Notes under the pieces: generated by a model
The model's database searches: none
What the model saw: the letters and a program-made list of their open reading frames with translations, nothing else
Told to the model about the DNA's origin: nothing
Made by a program: the position numbers and the translations under genes
In this document: piece after piece, positions 8,901-16,600 of the stretch
Position numbering within the stretch: position 1 is the stretch's first letter
Layout: each line of letters starts with the position of its first letter
Assembly: GCA_021617435.1 (NCBI GenBank)
Contig: JAJWCP010000005.1
Span: 1 to 26,169 of the forward strand
Reading direction: 5' to 3'
From: Pseudomonadota bacterium
Lineage (GTDB): Bacteria; Pseudomonadota; Alphaproteobacteria; RF32; CAG-239
DNA: 26,169 bases

Positions 8901-10074
8901 CATTCGGCGTAACATATCCGATAATATTGCCGCTTGCATCTCTAACAATTCGGCTGTTGCCGGGTGCTGTTTTACCGATTAAGTTGCCATTATTATCAAC
9001 AACATTACCATAAGCATCAACCGTACCGATTTCGTTACCGTTTAAATCAACCGCGCGTCCGTCAGGCGTTACATAACCGATAATATTGCCGTCAGCATCT
9101 TTAATAACCATGGTATCACCGGTTGAAACTTTGCCGATAACATTACCGTTTTTATCTAAAACATTGCCACTCGCATCAATCGTGCCTAAACGCTCGCCGT
9201 TCAAGCCAACCGCTTTGCCGTTCGGCGTTACATAACCGATAATTTTACCGTTAGAATCGCGAATAACCAAATTTTCGCCGGAAACAGCTTTGCCGATAAC
9301 ATTACCGTTTTTATCAATAACGTTACCGTTAGAATCAAGATATCCGATTTCATTGCCGTTTAAGTCAAAAGCGCGTCCGTCAGGCGTTACATAACCAATG
9401 ATATTACCGTCAGCATCTTGTATCAGCATTTTTTCAGCGCCGTCTGAAGCTCCGCCGGAAGGCGCGGTAGTGCAAAAGTTACAATCGGCTTGCGTAACGG
9501 CTTTACCGTCAACCGGAACTTTTTCAGCCTTAGCATTTTGAGCTCCGACATTGGTTTCATGCCATGAAACAATAAAGTTATTTTGCACGTTGCCGCCGGT
9601 GGTCGGAAACCATTGCATGGTTACATTGCAAGTTTGATTGCCGCGCAATTCTTTGCCGCTGCAAGCATCATCATAACTGAAACCTTCAAACGGAGGCTCG
9701 GCAAGCCTTACCGAAACTATACGAATCGGCGTTTTACCGGTAGTGCCGACAGTCAGCACATTTTTAGCATCCGTACCCAGAACAACCTGCCCCATATTAA
9801 TCGGGTTCGGCGTAGTGGTAATCGGGAGTTCGGTTTCTTCCACATCCTCAAATTCAAGATTATTAATGAGCGGATTGGTGTTTTCATTAAAATCTATTAC
9901 ATTGTCATCGGCGGTAAATACCGGCTCTTGCGATTCCTCGGGAGCCGTGCCGCTTGAAAACAACAATAACAAGCCAAATAAAAATACCACAAAAGAAGTA
10001 ATACCAACAATCAAAATAATTCGGTTGGTTTTACGAACATATCTTTCAGAATGTGTTAAAACTTCTTTACTCAT
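5959..10074 (-). CDS. VirB10 N-terminal half-like inner-membrane repeat protein
   Basis: A 1371-residue protein with the topology of the N-terminal part of VirB10. Residues 1-18 are a short basic cytoplasmic tail, 19-40 a single transmembrane helix, and 41-87 an acidic periplasmic linker. Residues about 88-192 look like an Ig-like (ASH-type) beta domain beginning PNPINMGQVVLGT, with Cys138 and Cys149. A CNFC motif follows at 198-201. From 216 to the end is a continuous array of roughly 17-residue units, PDGTVVDKNGNVIGKV-like, probably more than 60. No VirB10 barrel domain is present; it is encoded by the next gene, which starts one base after this stop. It follows virB9 by 12 bases. A cytoplasm-to-periplasm scaffold role in the T4SS core is inferred from topology and position. 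Similarity to DUF3659-type repeats is possible but untested. Confidence 0.82.
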   Translation of the reverse strand: MSKEVLTHSERYVRKTNRIILIVGITSFVVFLFGLLLLFSSGTAPEESQEPVFTADDNVIDFNENTNPLINNLEFEDVEETELPITTTPNPINMGQVVLGTDAKNVLTVGTTGKTPIRIVSVRLAEPPFEGFSYDDACSGKELRGNQTCNVTMQWFPTTGGNVQNNFIVSWHETNVGAQNAKAEKVPVDGKAVTQADCNFCTTAPSGGASDGAEKMLIQDADGNIIGYVTPDGRAFDLNGNEIGYLDSNGNVIDKNGNVIGKAVSGENLVIRDSNGKIIGYVTPNGKAVGLNGERLGTIDASGNVLDKNGNVIGKVSTGDTMVIKDADGNIIGYVTPDGRAVDLNGNEIGTVDAYGNVVDNNGNLIGKTAPGNSRIVRDASGNIIGYVTPNGQVVDLNGNKLGTLDAKGNVLDKNGKIIGKAMADDGKNRIAYGPDGKIIGYIDDEGYVRDEDGNVIGRVNEDGLIVDENGNIIGVAGNKKLIYDDNGNVIGTVSAEGKAFDFNGNVIGKELPDGTVVDRNGVKLGKSVEAGYVYDSNGNVIGRVLEDGTVVDKEGNVIGRLNSNGEVVDMNGNVIGYVSKPGRTAVDENGNALGVVMPDNSIVDTDGNVVGYVDENGDAYKLSNEKIGKLGASRQIYYDADGNAVGYIDEDGTIYDFNGNKIGKKLEDGTILDANGRVIGKMQPDGTIVDERGNVVGRVGDYTNLAVADDGKVLGYVKKDGTVVGADGSVVGRVDKDGNVISNKAVKIGAIVRTDLIPITPEGKVLGNVSPTGEVINTRGQVLGRMLPNTLVKEANGSKFVAKGVRGGTVIGWGCSNVGILNKTGVITKDGQDMPYHVYADGSVYNEKNIYMGDVVKTGRVFDNSCNYLGDADEQGIVKNEDKKYVGCVNPDGSVLNDNGDIVGKVAQYKVAFNAEGEVVGRLVPTGNVVSAALLPVGCVNTDGEVFTSDGVYLGKTSQPFYAFDLKGKLLSTFENDGSLQIKAHPDAKLFLHKYIADKDNKIIGVALPEKNILLNSDGNIVGRLFADGNVYDNKGAVLDRIYGDGMSFYIGNIGKLLPFGKVVDFNGKNVGFINADGRVVTRFGEHLGQADAKGRWFDDKHQYAGGIVRTGAAIGYDGSYLGYVKADGAVIDKKGKKTGLENSDGLILNVDNGNVVGEVVPESVVTDLFGNYTGYADASGGVRDLSSKRTTFILPGGASDKNLSVLKRGVIINYGGRIIGSVLPDGAIINTKNVVIGKVYPDGKAVNKEGRLIGEIADADIVINNQDKVVAYVGFDGTVRGFDNSVIGRVLSGRLAVNNQNIILGMAYKTGTAIVSNDGKYLGRLAATGRVISGSGKDIGYLKSNGSFVDLDKNVSGYALQEVAQNRRN
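5990..9429 (-). repeat. Coding array of ~17-residue repeats in the inner-membrane VirB10 half
   Basis: Tandem in-frame units of about 51 bp encode [DN]G.VVD.NGNVIG.V. They are most regular at the right end (near the membrane anchor) and increasingly degenerate leftward. Cys-bearing units occur in the degenerate part, for example GWGCSN, NSCNYLG, YVGCVNPDG and LPVGCVNTDG. Boundaries are approximate. Confidence 0.88.
8794..9429 (-). repeat. Four tandem 53-residue super-repeats
   Basis: Residues 216-427 of the inner-membrane half consist of four successive 53-residue blocks (159 bp each). Each has the order D..GNIIGYVTP[DN]G, then DLNGN.[IL]GT[IVL]DA, then GNV[LVI]D.NG..IGK, then a short Gly-containing spacer. 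Each block is three 17-residue units plus a short spacer. The high similarity between blocks indicates duplication more recent than the rest of the array. Confidence 0.85.
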
Positions 10075-10086
10075 CTTACCTATGCT

Positions 10087-11760
10087 TTACTGAATACGAA
10101 CCACACTGCAGAACACACCGTTGCGACCGAGTTGACTGCAAATTTCATCACCGACATCTATAGACTGCACCGGTCCAATTCTTAAATGGAACAACTCGCG
10201 TCCTTGCCCGTCAGCCGGAGCGTCAACCGAATAAAACGGCTGATAACCGCTAAGCGCCGACGAATATTTGCGCGAAAGTTCTCCCCATAAGTTTTCCAAA
10301 TTGCCGACATCAGAATCTGTGCCAAGTTCAACGGAAATGCTCGCAACATCATCACCTTCAAAGCCGCTGCCGTAGCGATAATCGGCAAACGGGTTTTTGC
10401 CTTCGGGCAATTTACCCTTATTATCAACACGGTGCATTTTGCTGTAATCAAAATTCAGAGCGCCTTTGCCGCCGACACCGGCATTAAAGGATGAACTTTG
10501 ACCGCCCGCGTTGCCGCCGTTGTTACTGGTATTACCGGACGCAGCGTTTACATCAACTCCGACAAAGGTTGCTCCGCCCATGTTGCCACCCGCGCCGTTA
10601 GCGCCATTTGCTCCGGCACCATAACCGTTATAATTATCAGCTCCCGGCTCAAAGCCTTGAACAACACCGCCTTTACCAGAAACAGAGGATTTTTTGCCTG
10701 ACGGTAAAGCAGGCGAAACCTGCCAATCATCACTTTCGGCATATTCAACATATTCAAGTCCGGCATCGTCAGCGCGGCGCAATTTTAAGCAAATCAAGCG
10801 TTTGCCGTTGCGCAAGACCATATCTCCGATGCCTTCAACAATTATTAAACGATTGTTAGGTCCGGCAGTACGAAAGCCGACCGGAGTTTCAACACGCTCA
10901 ACAATTAAGGTTACAATCGGGCGTTGAACCATATTTAAAGCTTTTTCGCCAAAATCAATATAGGTGAAAATATCGTCACGCCATACGCGTTCCGGCGCAA
11001 TAACCACATCATCGGGGTTAGGAACATAAACTTCAATATCAAAACGAAACTTTGTCGGGTCAAGCGGAATGCTTTGAATCCAATCTTCTTTTTGATTACG
11101 TTTGGTAAACAATGAATCGACTGACTTATTATTGCCGCTGCGATAAGCGCTGGCATTTACACGACTGCCGCCGGAACTACCACCTCCGATAGCGCCGACG
11201 GAACTTCCGTTTTTTTCCGCATCCACAACCTCAATATCAATGATTGAGTTGGTTAAGCGCTCGGTATTTACACCCTCGCTGCGAGCATAAAACGCATATT
11301 TGTTACCTGAGCGACCAAAAACCATAATATTAGTATCAACACCGACCATCGCGCCTGATTTAGGATACAACAGCAAGGTGTTAGGACCGGAAATACGCGC
11401 GTCAAAAGTTTTGCTGTCGCCGATGTAAACATCTTCAACCAACTCCCATTCTGGAAAGTTTATAAGCGTTAACATGCCTTCGCGCAAACGCACCGGCAAA
11501 ACCAAATCAGGCGACCAGTAATAACGGGAATAAGCAGGTTTGCTTTGACCCTCACCCAAGTTTTGCAACGGGTCTAACCACGCGCTTTGCATCATGCCCA
11601 ATGAGCTGATACCGGTGTAACCCATATTCATAGGCTGATACATGCCCTGACTTTGGTCGGCATTTTGGTTTAAGCTGTCAATACTCGCTTGCGCGTGCGC
11701 TACCAAAGGCGCCGCCATTATTGCAAAAACTGACAATATTTTACTAACACAATGTTTCAT
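10087..11760 (-). CDS. virB9: VirB9 fused to a C-terminal SPOR domain
   Basis: A 557-residue exported protein (signal peptide about 1-23, AHA|QA). The VirB9/CagX N-domain lies at about 85-180 (YWSPDLVLPVRLREGMLTLI, then VYIGDS..FD). The C-domain lies at about 236-328 (FRFDIEVY, VWRDDIFTYIDF, ETPVGFRTAG). A Gly/Asn/Ser-rich linker (about 365-435) leads to a SPOR-like domain at about 473-557: ISVELGT, LENLWGELSRKY, ELFHLRIGPVQS, EICSQLGRNGVFCSVVR. SPOR domains bind glycan strands stripped of stem peptides, whereas ordinary VirB9 is about 270-300 residues and lacks one. VirB9 with VirB7 and the VirB10 C-domain makes the outer-membrane core. The fusion would attach that core to peptidoglycan. It starts 18 bases after virB8 with an AAAGGTG ribosome site. 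Confidence 0.92.
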   Translation of the reverse strand: MKHCVSKILSVFAIMAAPLVAHAQASIDSLNQNADQSQGMYQPMNMGYTGISSLGMMQSAWLDPLQNLGEGQSKPAYSRYYWSPDLVLPVRLREGMLTLINFPEWELVEDVYIGDSKTFDARISGPNTLLLYPKSGAMVGVDTNIMVFGRSGNKYAFYARSEGVNTERLTNSIIDIEVVDAEKNGSSVGAIGGGSSGGSRVNASAYRSGNNKSVDSLFTKRNQKEDWIQSIPLDPTKFRFDIEVYVPNPDDVVIAPERVWRDDIFTYIDFGEKALNMVQRPIVTLIVERVETPVGFRTAGPNNRLIIVEGIGDMVLRNGKRLICLKLRRADDAGLEYVEYAESDDWQVSPALPSGKKSSVSGKGGVVQGFEPGADNYNGYGAGANGANGAGGNMGGATFVGVDVNAASGNTSNNGGNAGGQSSSFNAGVGGKGALNFDYSKMHRVDNKGKLPEGKNPFADYRYGSGFEGDDVASISVELGTDSDVGNLENLWGELSRKYSSALSGYQPFYSVDAPADGQGRELFHLRIGPVQSIDVGDEICSQLGRNGVFCSVVRIQ

Positions 11761-11778
11761 TTTTCAAACACCTTTTAT

Positions 11779-12525
11779 TTACTCGGCTTTATTACGTGAA
11801 AGCGAATATCTGGTAACGGTAAAGCCCACCGGATTATTCAAGCGTTCACCATATTTAACGGTCTTTTTACGATACATAATTCTTAAAGAAGCGGTCCAAT
11901 AATTAATCTCCGGAGCAGAAGAATCCGGATACATATCACGAGTTTCATATTCAACCTGCCACAAGCCGCGCCCAAGTTCGTTTACAGTCATAATCCGCAC
12001 CACTCTGATTAAACCGCGATTACGAATTATATTTAATGCCGGTCTGGCGGTTTTTTCAACAAACGACTGGTAAACAGCCGATGATGACATTTCCTGCAAC
12101 TGTCCACCCGGCATCCAACGAGATTCCATTTCAGAAACATCGTTGGTAAAGGCACTACGCAATAGCACATACTCGCGCACAAAAACCTCAGTGATGGCTT
12201 TGCGGTCTTCCATATTGCGCAGAGGAACAATATCATAAACCTGTTCCTGCTTGTTTTCAAACGTTAACAAAAACGGCTCAAGGCGGTACAGCGGCAAAAG
12301 CTGTGCAATTGCTAAAATTAAAACCAAATTGCAGCACAAGCTGATAGCAACGATTACCGCAAATGCGCGTGCCGTCCACAAATAGCGCTTTTCACTGGCG
12401 TTTACCACAATATCTTCAGAGCGGCGTCTTTGCGGTTGAGGACGATGCACCGCCTGACGCGGCATTCCGCCCTGTCCGGTAATTAAACGCTGTTGCGTGT
12501 TGCCTATGCCTAACCTATCTGCCAT
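11779..12525 (-). CDS. virB8: VirB8 inner-membrane assembly protein (second paralogue)
   Basis: A 248-residue bitopic protein: a basic cytoplasmic N-terminus with a PRQAVHRPQPQRRR stretch, one transmembrane helix at about 53-78, and a periplasmic NTF2-like VirB8 domain (about 85-240). Family-like features include LEPFLL after the membrane helix, F(V/I)R.YV.LR, E.RW..GG, YWTASL and the ending NPVGFTVTRY (231-240). VirB8 forms the inner-membrane/periplasmic arch platform in T4SS structures. It follows the lipoprotein gene by 13 bases. The ribosome site is weak (CGGG about 10 bases upstream), which may lower its output. It is paralogous to the gene at 12868-13626 but clearly diverged. Confidence 0.92.
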   Translation of the reverse strand: MADRLGIGNTQQRLITGQGGMPRQAVHRPQPQRRRSEDIVVNASEKRYLWTARAFAVIVAISLCCNLVLILAIAQLLPLYRLEPFLLTFENKQEQVYDIVPLRNMEDRKAITEVFVREYVLLRSAFTNDVSEMESRWMPGGQLQEMSSSAVYQSFVEKTARPALNIIRNRGLIRVVRIMTVNELGRGLWQVEYETRDMYPDSSAPEINYWTASLRIMYRKKTVKYGERLNNPVGFTVTRYSLSRNKAE

Positions 12526-12538
12526 TTTATTTTACCCG

Positions 12539-12727
12539 TTATATTGTTGCGACAAACCAATCCGGAAGGGTGTGCGGAAGCTCAACCTCAATGCAGGCGC
12601 ATGGAGAAAGTTTAAGTTCGTTTACATCTTTACCGACACCTACCGGCTCGGGCTCATAGTATGATCCGAACAGACTGCATGCCGACAAGACAATAATCAC
12701 CAAAAATAGAATTATTTTTTTATACAT
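12539..12727 (-). CDS. VirB7-like small lipoprotein
   Basis: A 62-residue lipoprotein starting at the ATG at 12727. That start is preferred over the ATG two codons upstream because AAGGA sits at a normal 7-base spacing from it. The N-terminus MYKKIILFLVIIVLSAC carries a lipobox (LSAC, Cys17), so the mature protein would be lipid-anchored and about 46 residues long. The mature part has PCAC (Cys43 and Cys45) and ends PDWFVATI. Size, lipobox and position before virB8-virB9-virB10 match VirB7, which clamps VirB9 at the outer membrane, often through a disulfide. The sequence itself is too short for a firm family call. Which VirB9 cysteine might pair with it is not evident. Confidence 0.8.
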   Translation of the reverse strand: MYKKIILFLVIIVLSACSLFGSYYEPEPVGVGKDVNELKLSPCACIEVELPHTLPDWFVATI

Positions 12728-12733
12728 TGCCAT

Positions 12734-12867
12734 ATCCTTTTGTATCCATACATTATCACATTAAACTTTTTATTTTAAAAAGTCTAATACGAACACTCCA
12801 AATCCCCAACTTATCAACAAGTTAGACGACTTTTGAGTGTAGCATAAAGTAAAAAGATTAATATAAA
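12734..12867 (-). promoter_or_regulatory. 134-base gap with nested inverted repeats between virB8 and the lipoprotein gene
   Basis: This is one of the two largest gaps in the operon. It can fold twice. ACACTC plus AAA (12793-12798, 12800-12802) pairs with TTT plus GAGTGT (12831-12833, 12835-12840), enclosing AACTT (12808-12812) against AAGTT (12819-12823). Nearer the lipoprotein gene, ACTTTTT (12765-12771) pairs with AAAAAGT (12777-12783) around a 5-base loop. The second is followed by no clear U-run in the direction of transcription. It may be an RNA processing or stability element, an attenuator, or hold an internal promoter. The sequence does not decide between these. Confidence 0.35.
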
Positions 12868-13626
12868 TTAAAGAATTTCAACTTCTGTCTGAGAATATCG
12901 GGTTACGGTAAAGCCAAGCGGGTTCATCAAACGTTTAGCCATAAACATTCGCGCAGGAATAAACACCGCGGTAAGCGATGCCGTCCAATATTTGGTAACC
13001 AGCACCATACTGCCGTTTTCAGAATTGCGGATATCAGGCGAGAGGTCATAAGTACGGAAGTCTATTTTCCACACGCGGCTTTTTTCGCCACCGACCCGAC
13101 CGATTGAAATAATTTCAGCATCGCGAACAACTCTGTTTTTTAACAAATTGCCAAGGTCTTTGAGTTGTTTCGCCTTAAATTCGGCATATACAGAGGGCGA
13201 CGAAAGATATGAAACCATACCGCCGGCAAACCACCGGCTTTGCATTTCGCGCTCGTCATTTAAAACCGTATTGCGCAAAATCACATACTGCCGGATAAAA
13301 AGATTCATAATTTGATTGGAAGAAGGCATATCGGGGGCAATCGTTTCGTAACGCACCATAGTATCGGAACTATCCTGCTTGATAATTAAAAACGGCTCCA
13401 CCATAACCTCAGGAGCAAGCTTAAACAGTACCAAAGAGGCACTGGTAAAAAAGCCGAGCGACAATATAGCAAACAGCATTACCAATCGTGACAACCAGCA
13501 ATAATAAAGCTCTTTGGCGCTTTTTACCGCTAATTGCCGGTCGGTGATGTAATTAACCTGCCGCGGGGCGGCGTTTGCATCGGTTATAGATAAAGTTTCG
13601 TTTCCGCTTCCTAGTTGATTTACCAT
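12868..13626 (-). CDS. virB8: VirB8 inner-membrane assembly protein (first paralogue)
   Basis: A 252-residue bitopic protein with a cytoplasmic N-terminus, a transmembrane helix at about 46-69 and a periplasmic VirB8 domain. It shares with the second paralogue V.PFL(I/L), F.R.YV.LR, E.(Q/E)SRW..GG, KYWTASL and the ending NPLGFTVTRYS (235-245). Overall similarity is limited, so the duplication is old or the two came from different sources. The ATG is 12 bases after the preceding stop, with AGGA at 6-base spacing. Two VirB8 proteins in one operon suggest either a hetero-oligomeric inner-membrane platform or distinct roles. It is separated from the second copy by the VirB7-like lipoprotein and a 140-base gap. 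Confidence 0.9.
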   Translation of the reverse strand: MVNQLGSGNETLSITDANAAPRQVNYITDRQLAVKSAKELYYCWLSRLVMLFAILSLGFFTSASLVLFKLAPEVMVEPFLIIKQDSSDTMVRYETIAPDMPSSNQIMNLFIRQYVILRNTVLNDEREMQSRWFAGGMVSYLSSPSVYAEFKAKQLKDLGNLLKNRVVRDAEIISIGRVGGEKSRVWKIDFRTYDLSPDIRNSENGSMVLVTKYWTASLTAVFIPARMFMAKRLMNPLGFTVTRYSQTEVEIL

Positions 13627-13638
13627 GGCTCATCCTGT

Positions 13639-16600
13639 TTACTCTTCATTTCCGCAATAAGGTTCTTCAAAGTTGTTCAAATTGTTCTGAAACTCTTTTT
13701 CAGCCTCTTCTTCATATTTTGAACGCGCCTGTTCATCAACGCGAGCGGTTTTTATTTTTTCAGACAATTCGGAGTTCGGCTCACTGTTGTCGTCTAAGTC
13801 AACCAACTCTTCATTATCCATTTGCAAAGAGCCCATTATGTTCTTTACCTTTTTAATTTTTTCTTCCAAGGCGTCATTTAACGGCTTAACCTCGGCAATT
13901 TGCTTCGCGCCCTCAGCGGTTAAAGTGTTTTTACGACTATCAAGCGCCGTGGAAATAGTGTTGAAGGTGCCCTCATCCGATAAGTCAAAATCAGCCGGAG
14001 GAGTGTAGCCTATGTCGGCAAATTTCTTTATCAGGAACTCGCGAGTTTCATTCATTTTAACTTCAAGCTCGTCTACCGAATCCTGATAATGAGTTTCCAT
14101 TTCAACAAAGTTCAGATAATCGCCGAAAACGTTGCGGGTAAACAAAGCTTTGCGGTATGTGTTCATTTTATGAATATCCTCATCGCTCGTGTCATCGCTG
14201 TCATCAGCTTCGGCTTCGTCAAGATATTGCATAATTTTTGCAATAGTGTTGCTAAAGCCCAAGCCGCCACTGGTTACTTTAGGCGGGAATGTTATAACCG
14301 CATCGCCGGTATAGGACAAGATTTGCGCCAACTCGCTCTTGCCTTCCGACTTATTGGTTGATTCATTTTCAACCGCGCCGGTCTTAAAATCAGCGCCATC
14401 ATTAAAGGTGATATAACCTCTACCCATAATTACCTTGACCGATTTAACATCTGTGCATTTTTTGGTAGTAATCTTTTTGTGGTAAACTTTATATTCACCG
14501 TTTTTAATATCAACCACATAATTGCCGTATGCACACGGATATTTATCGCCGCGAAGCACTTCATCACCGGCATCGGTGTTGTTAACGTCGCCTAAAAGCT
14601 CAGTAACATCAACATCGCGCTCAACAAAGCCGTTCGGTTCCAAAACAAGTTTCCAAATCGGCGGAATTTCTTGTCCGTAGGCTAAAAAGTCCGCGCGGGT
14701 GGTTTTCCATAAATCTGATTTCACAACATTGCCGAAATCAACCCCGTCAAAGTGAACAACCTCACGCATCGGCGGAGTGTAGCTGACAATTATACCTTTC
14801 GGCGCCTGAAAATCAGCAAGTTTCGGGTCAAGTCCGACAAAGTAATTGTCATCGGGCTGATAGCATTTTTCACCGCCGCACATTTGTTCAACAATAGCGG
14901 TAGCCGCCAATTTGGCTAAAGCTTTAACATCGCCGAACAGAAGCAAATCAGAACCGGCAAAGGTGGCGTTTACTTCTTGCATGCTTTGCATCATTTCGCG
15001 GTGAATTTGCAAAATTTGCTGATGTCCCGCCAATGTGTAACGAGCATCGCCTAAGCCTTGAATTTTGCCATAAGCCTCATCAACGCTGGCAAGAGCCGCG
15101 GTTTTAAAGGCGTCAATCGCATTATCGGTAACGCCAAGCACCGCCGACAAATAAGTTTGTTTCAGCTCAGCATCTTCCGTTGCAAAATTAGCGGCTTCAG
15201 AAACAAAACTGCTGCCGGAAAGCGGGTGCTGCACAATGCTATCTTGCTGCTGTTGCATTGCTTGCTTTAAGGCTTGCATATTTTGATATTCAAGAGCCGA
15301 AGCATTGGCGGCATAATCGCTCTTCAAGCGGGCGATTTTTTCGTCCAGACTTTCAAGCTGAGAGCGCAACTTGTCTATTTGCTCGCGCTTAGCCTCAATG
15401 CCGTTTAAGGCTGTTTCTTCTTTAGTCTTGGCTTCATCAGCCTTCTTTCGCATATAAGCAACACCTTGTTCGCCGCGCTTTTCAAAGCTTTTATTATAAG
15501 CGGCGGACTCTTTACTCTTTTCCTGTGAAATTTTGATGGTTTGCTTTTGATACTCGGCGTTTGCCTCGGCTTCCTGACGCTCTTTAACCGCGTCATTATA
15601 TTTTTCCTTCATACCGTTAAGCTCAAGGTTAGCGGCGTCAAGACTTGTATAAACGGAGTTTTTCTGATTTTCAAGCACGGCTAAACTTGCCAGAAAATCA
15701 TCACGCAATTTTTTAACCGCCGCATCGGCTTTTTGCTTAGCCGCGGCCAAGTTTGAAACCGGCGCATCAGCGGCAACGGCGGTTTCAGCGAGCGGGAGCA
15801 TATTAGTTAAAGCCGCAGCGTTAAATTCTTTAACCGAATCAATGGTAAACTCTTCAGGCAATTCAGGCTCGCCGTTAAAATCAGTGATGGCGCCATTGAT
15901 AGACTTTGCCAAATTAACGGCAACAACTCTTAAATCGGCATTATTGATATATTTTTTGATATTGTCATACTTTAATTCAAGATACTGGTCATAAACGCGT
16001 TTTTCATCAGTCCAAATTGGGTACGCGCTTTTCATGCCGCCCCATTTAGGAGTACCAGATGCCATATCCGCGCCGATAGCTTTGGCCATTTCAGCACCAA
16101 GCTGCCATGTCATCAGTTCTTCACGGCGGTTTTCGGCTTCCGCTTTAGGCTCGTCACTCGGGCGCAATAACGAACTGTCGCCCAAGCCGCTTGCGTTTTC
16201 CTGCTTTAAGCGTTCGGTATTTTTTTCCATAGCGTCAATACCGCCATCGCCGTCCGCAATTAAACTGGTAGAGTAGTCATCAGAGGTCAACTCCAAAGTT
16301 TTTACCGCTTTGGCTGCTTTGTAGGCTGAAATTAGCCAACCGCTCATACCGCCGCGATTTGAATATTTGTTAATGCCGTAACTGCTGCAAATTTTTTTGC
16401 CGCACAGCACGTCGCCTTCTTGTAATTTTTTTAAGTTTTCGGGCGTTACCGGTCTGCCGCTGTCGCAGTATAGGTTAGTGCCGGTATAGTTGCACCCCTC
16501 GCCTGCCCAAACATCAACCGAACCGGAATAATATTTATTTACAAATTTAACGGCGCACTGCTCTGATTTTAACAGTTGTTCAATGGCTTTTTCATGAAGT

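Noticed and set aside
5990..9429. CRISPR array suggested by regular ~51-base periodicity
   Set aside because: The periodic unit is in frame, lies within a long open frame, varies gradually and has no conserved repeat with unique spacers.
9583..10093. Overlapping plus-strand open frames (124 and 116 codons) opposite the membrane anchor region
   Set aside because: They are mirror frames of a well-supported minus-strand gene, without a start signal or family features.
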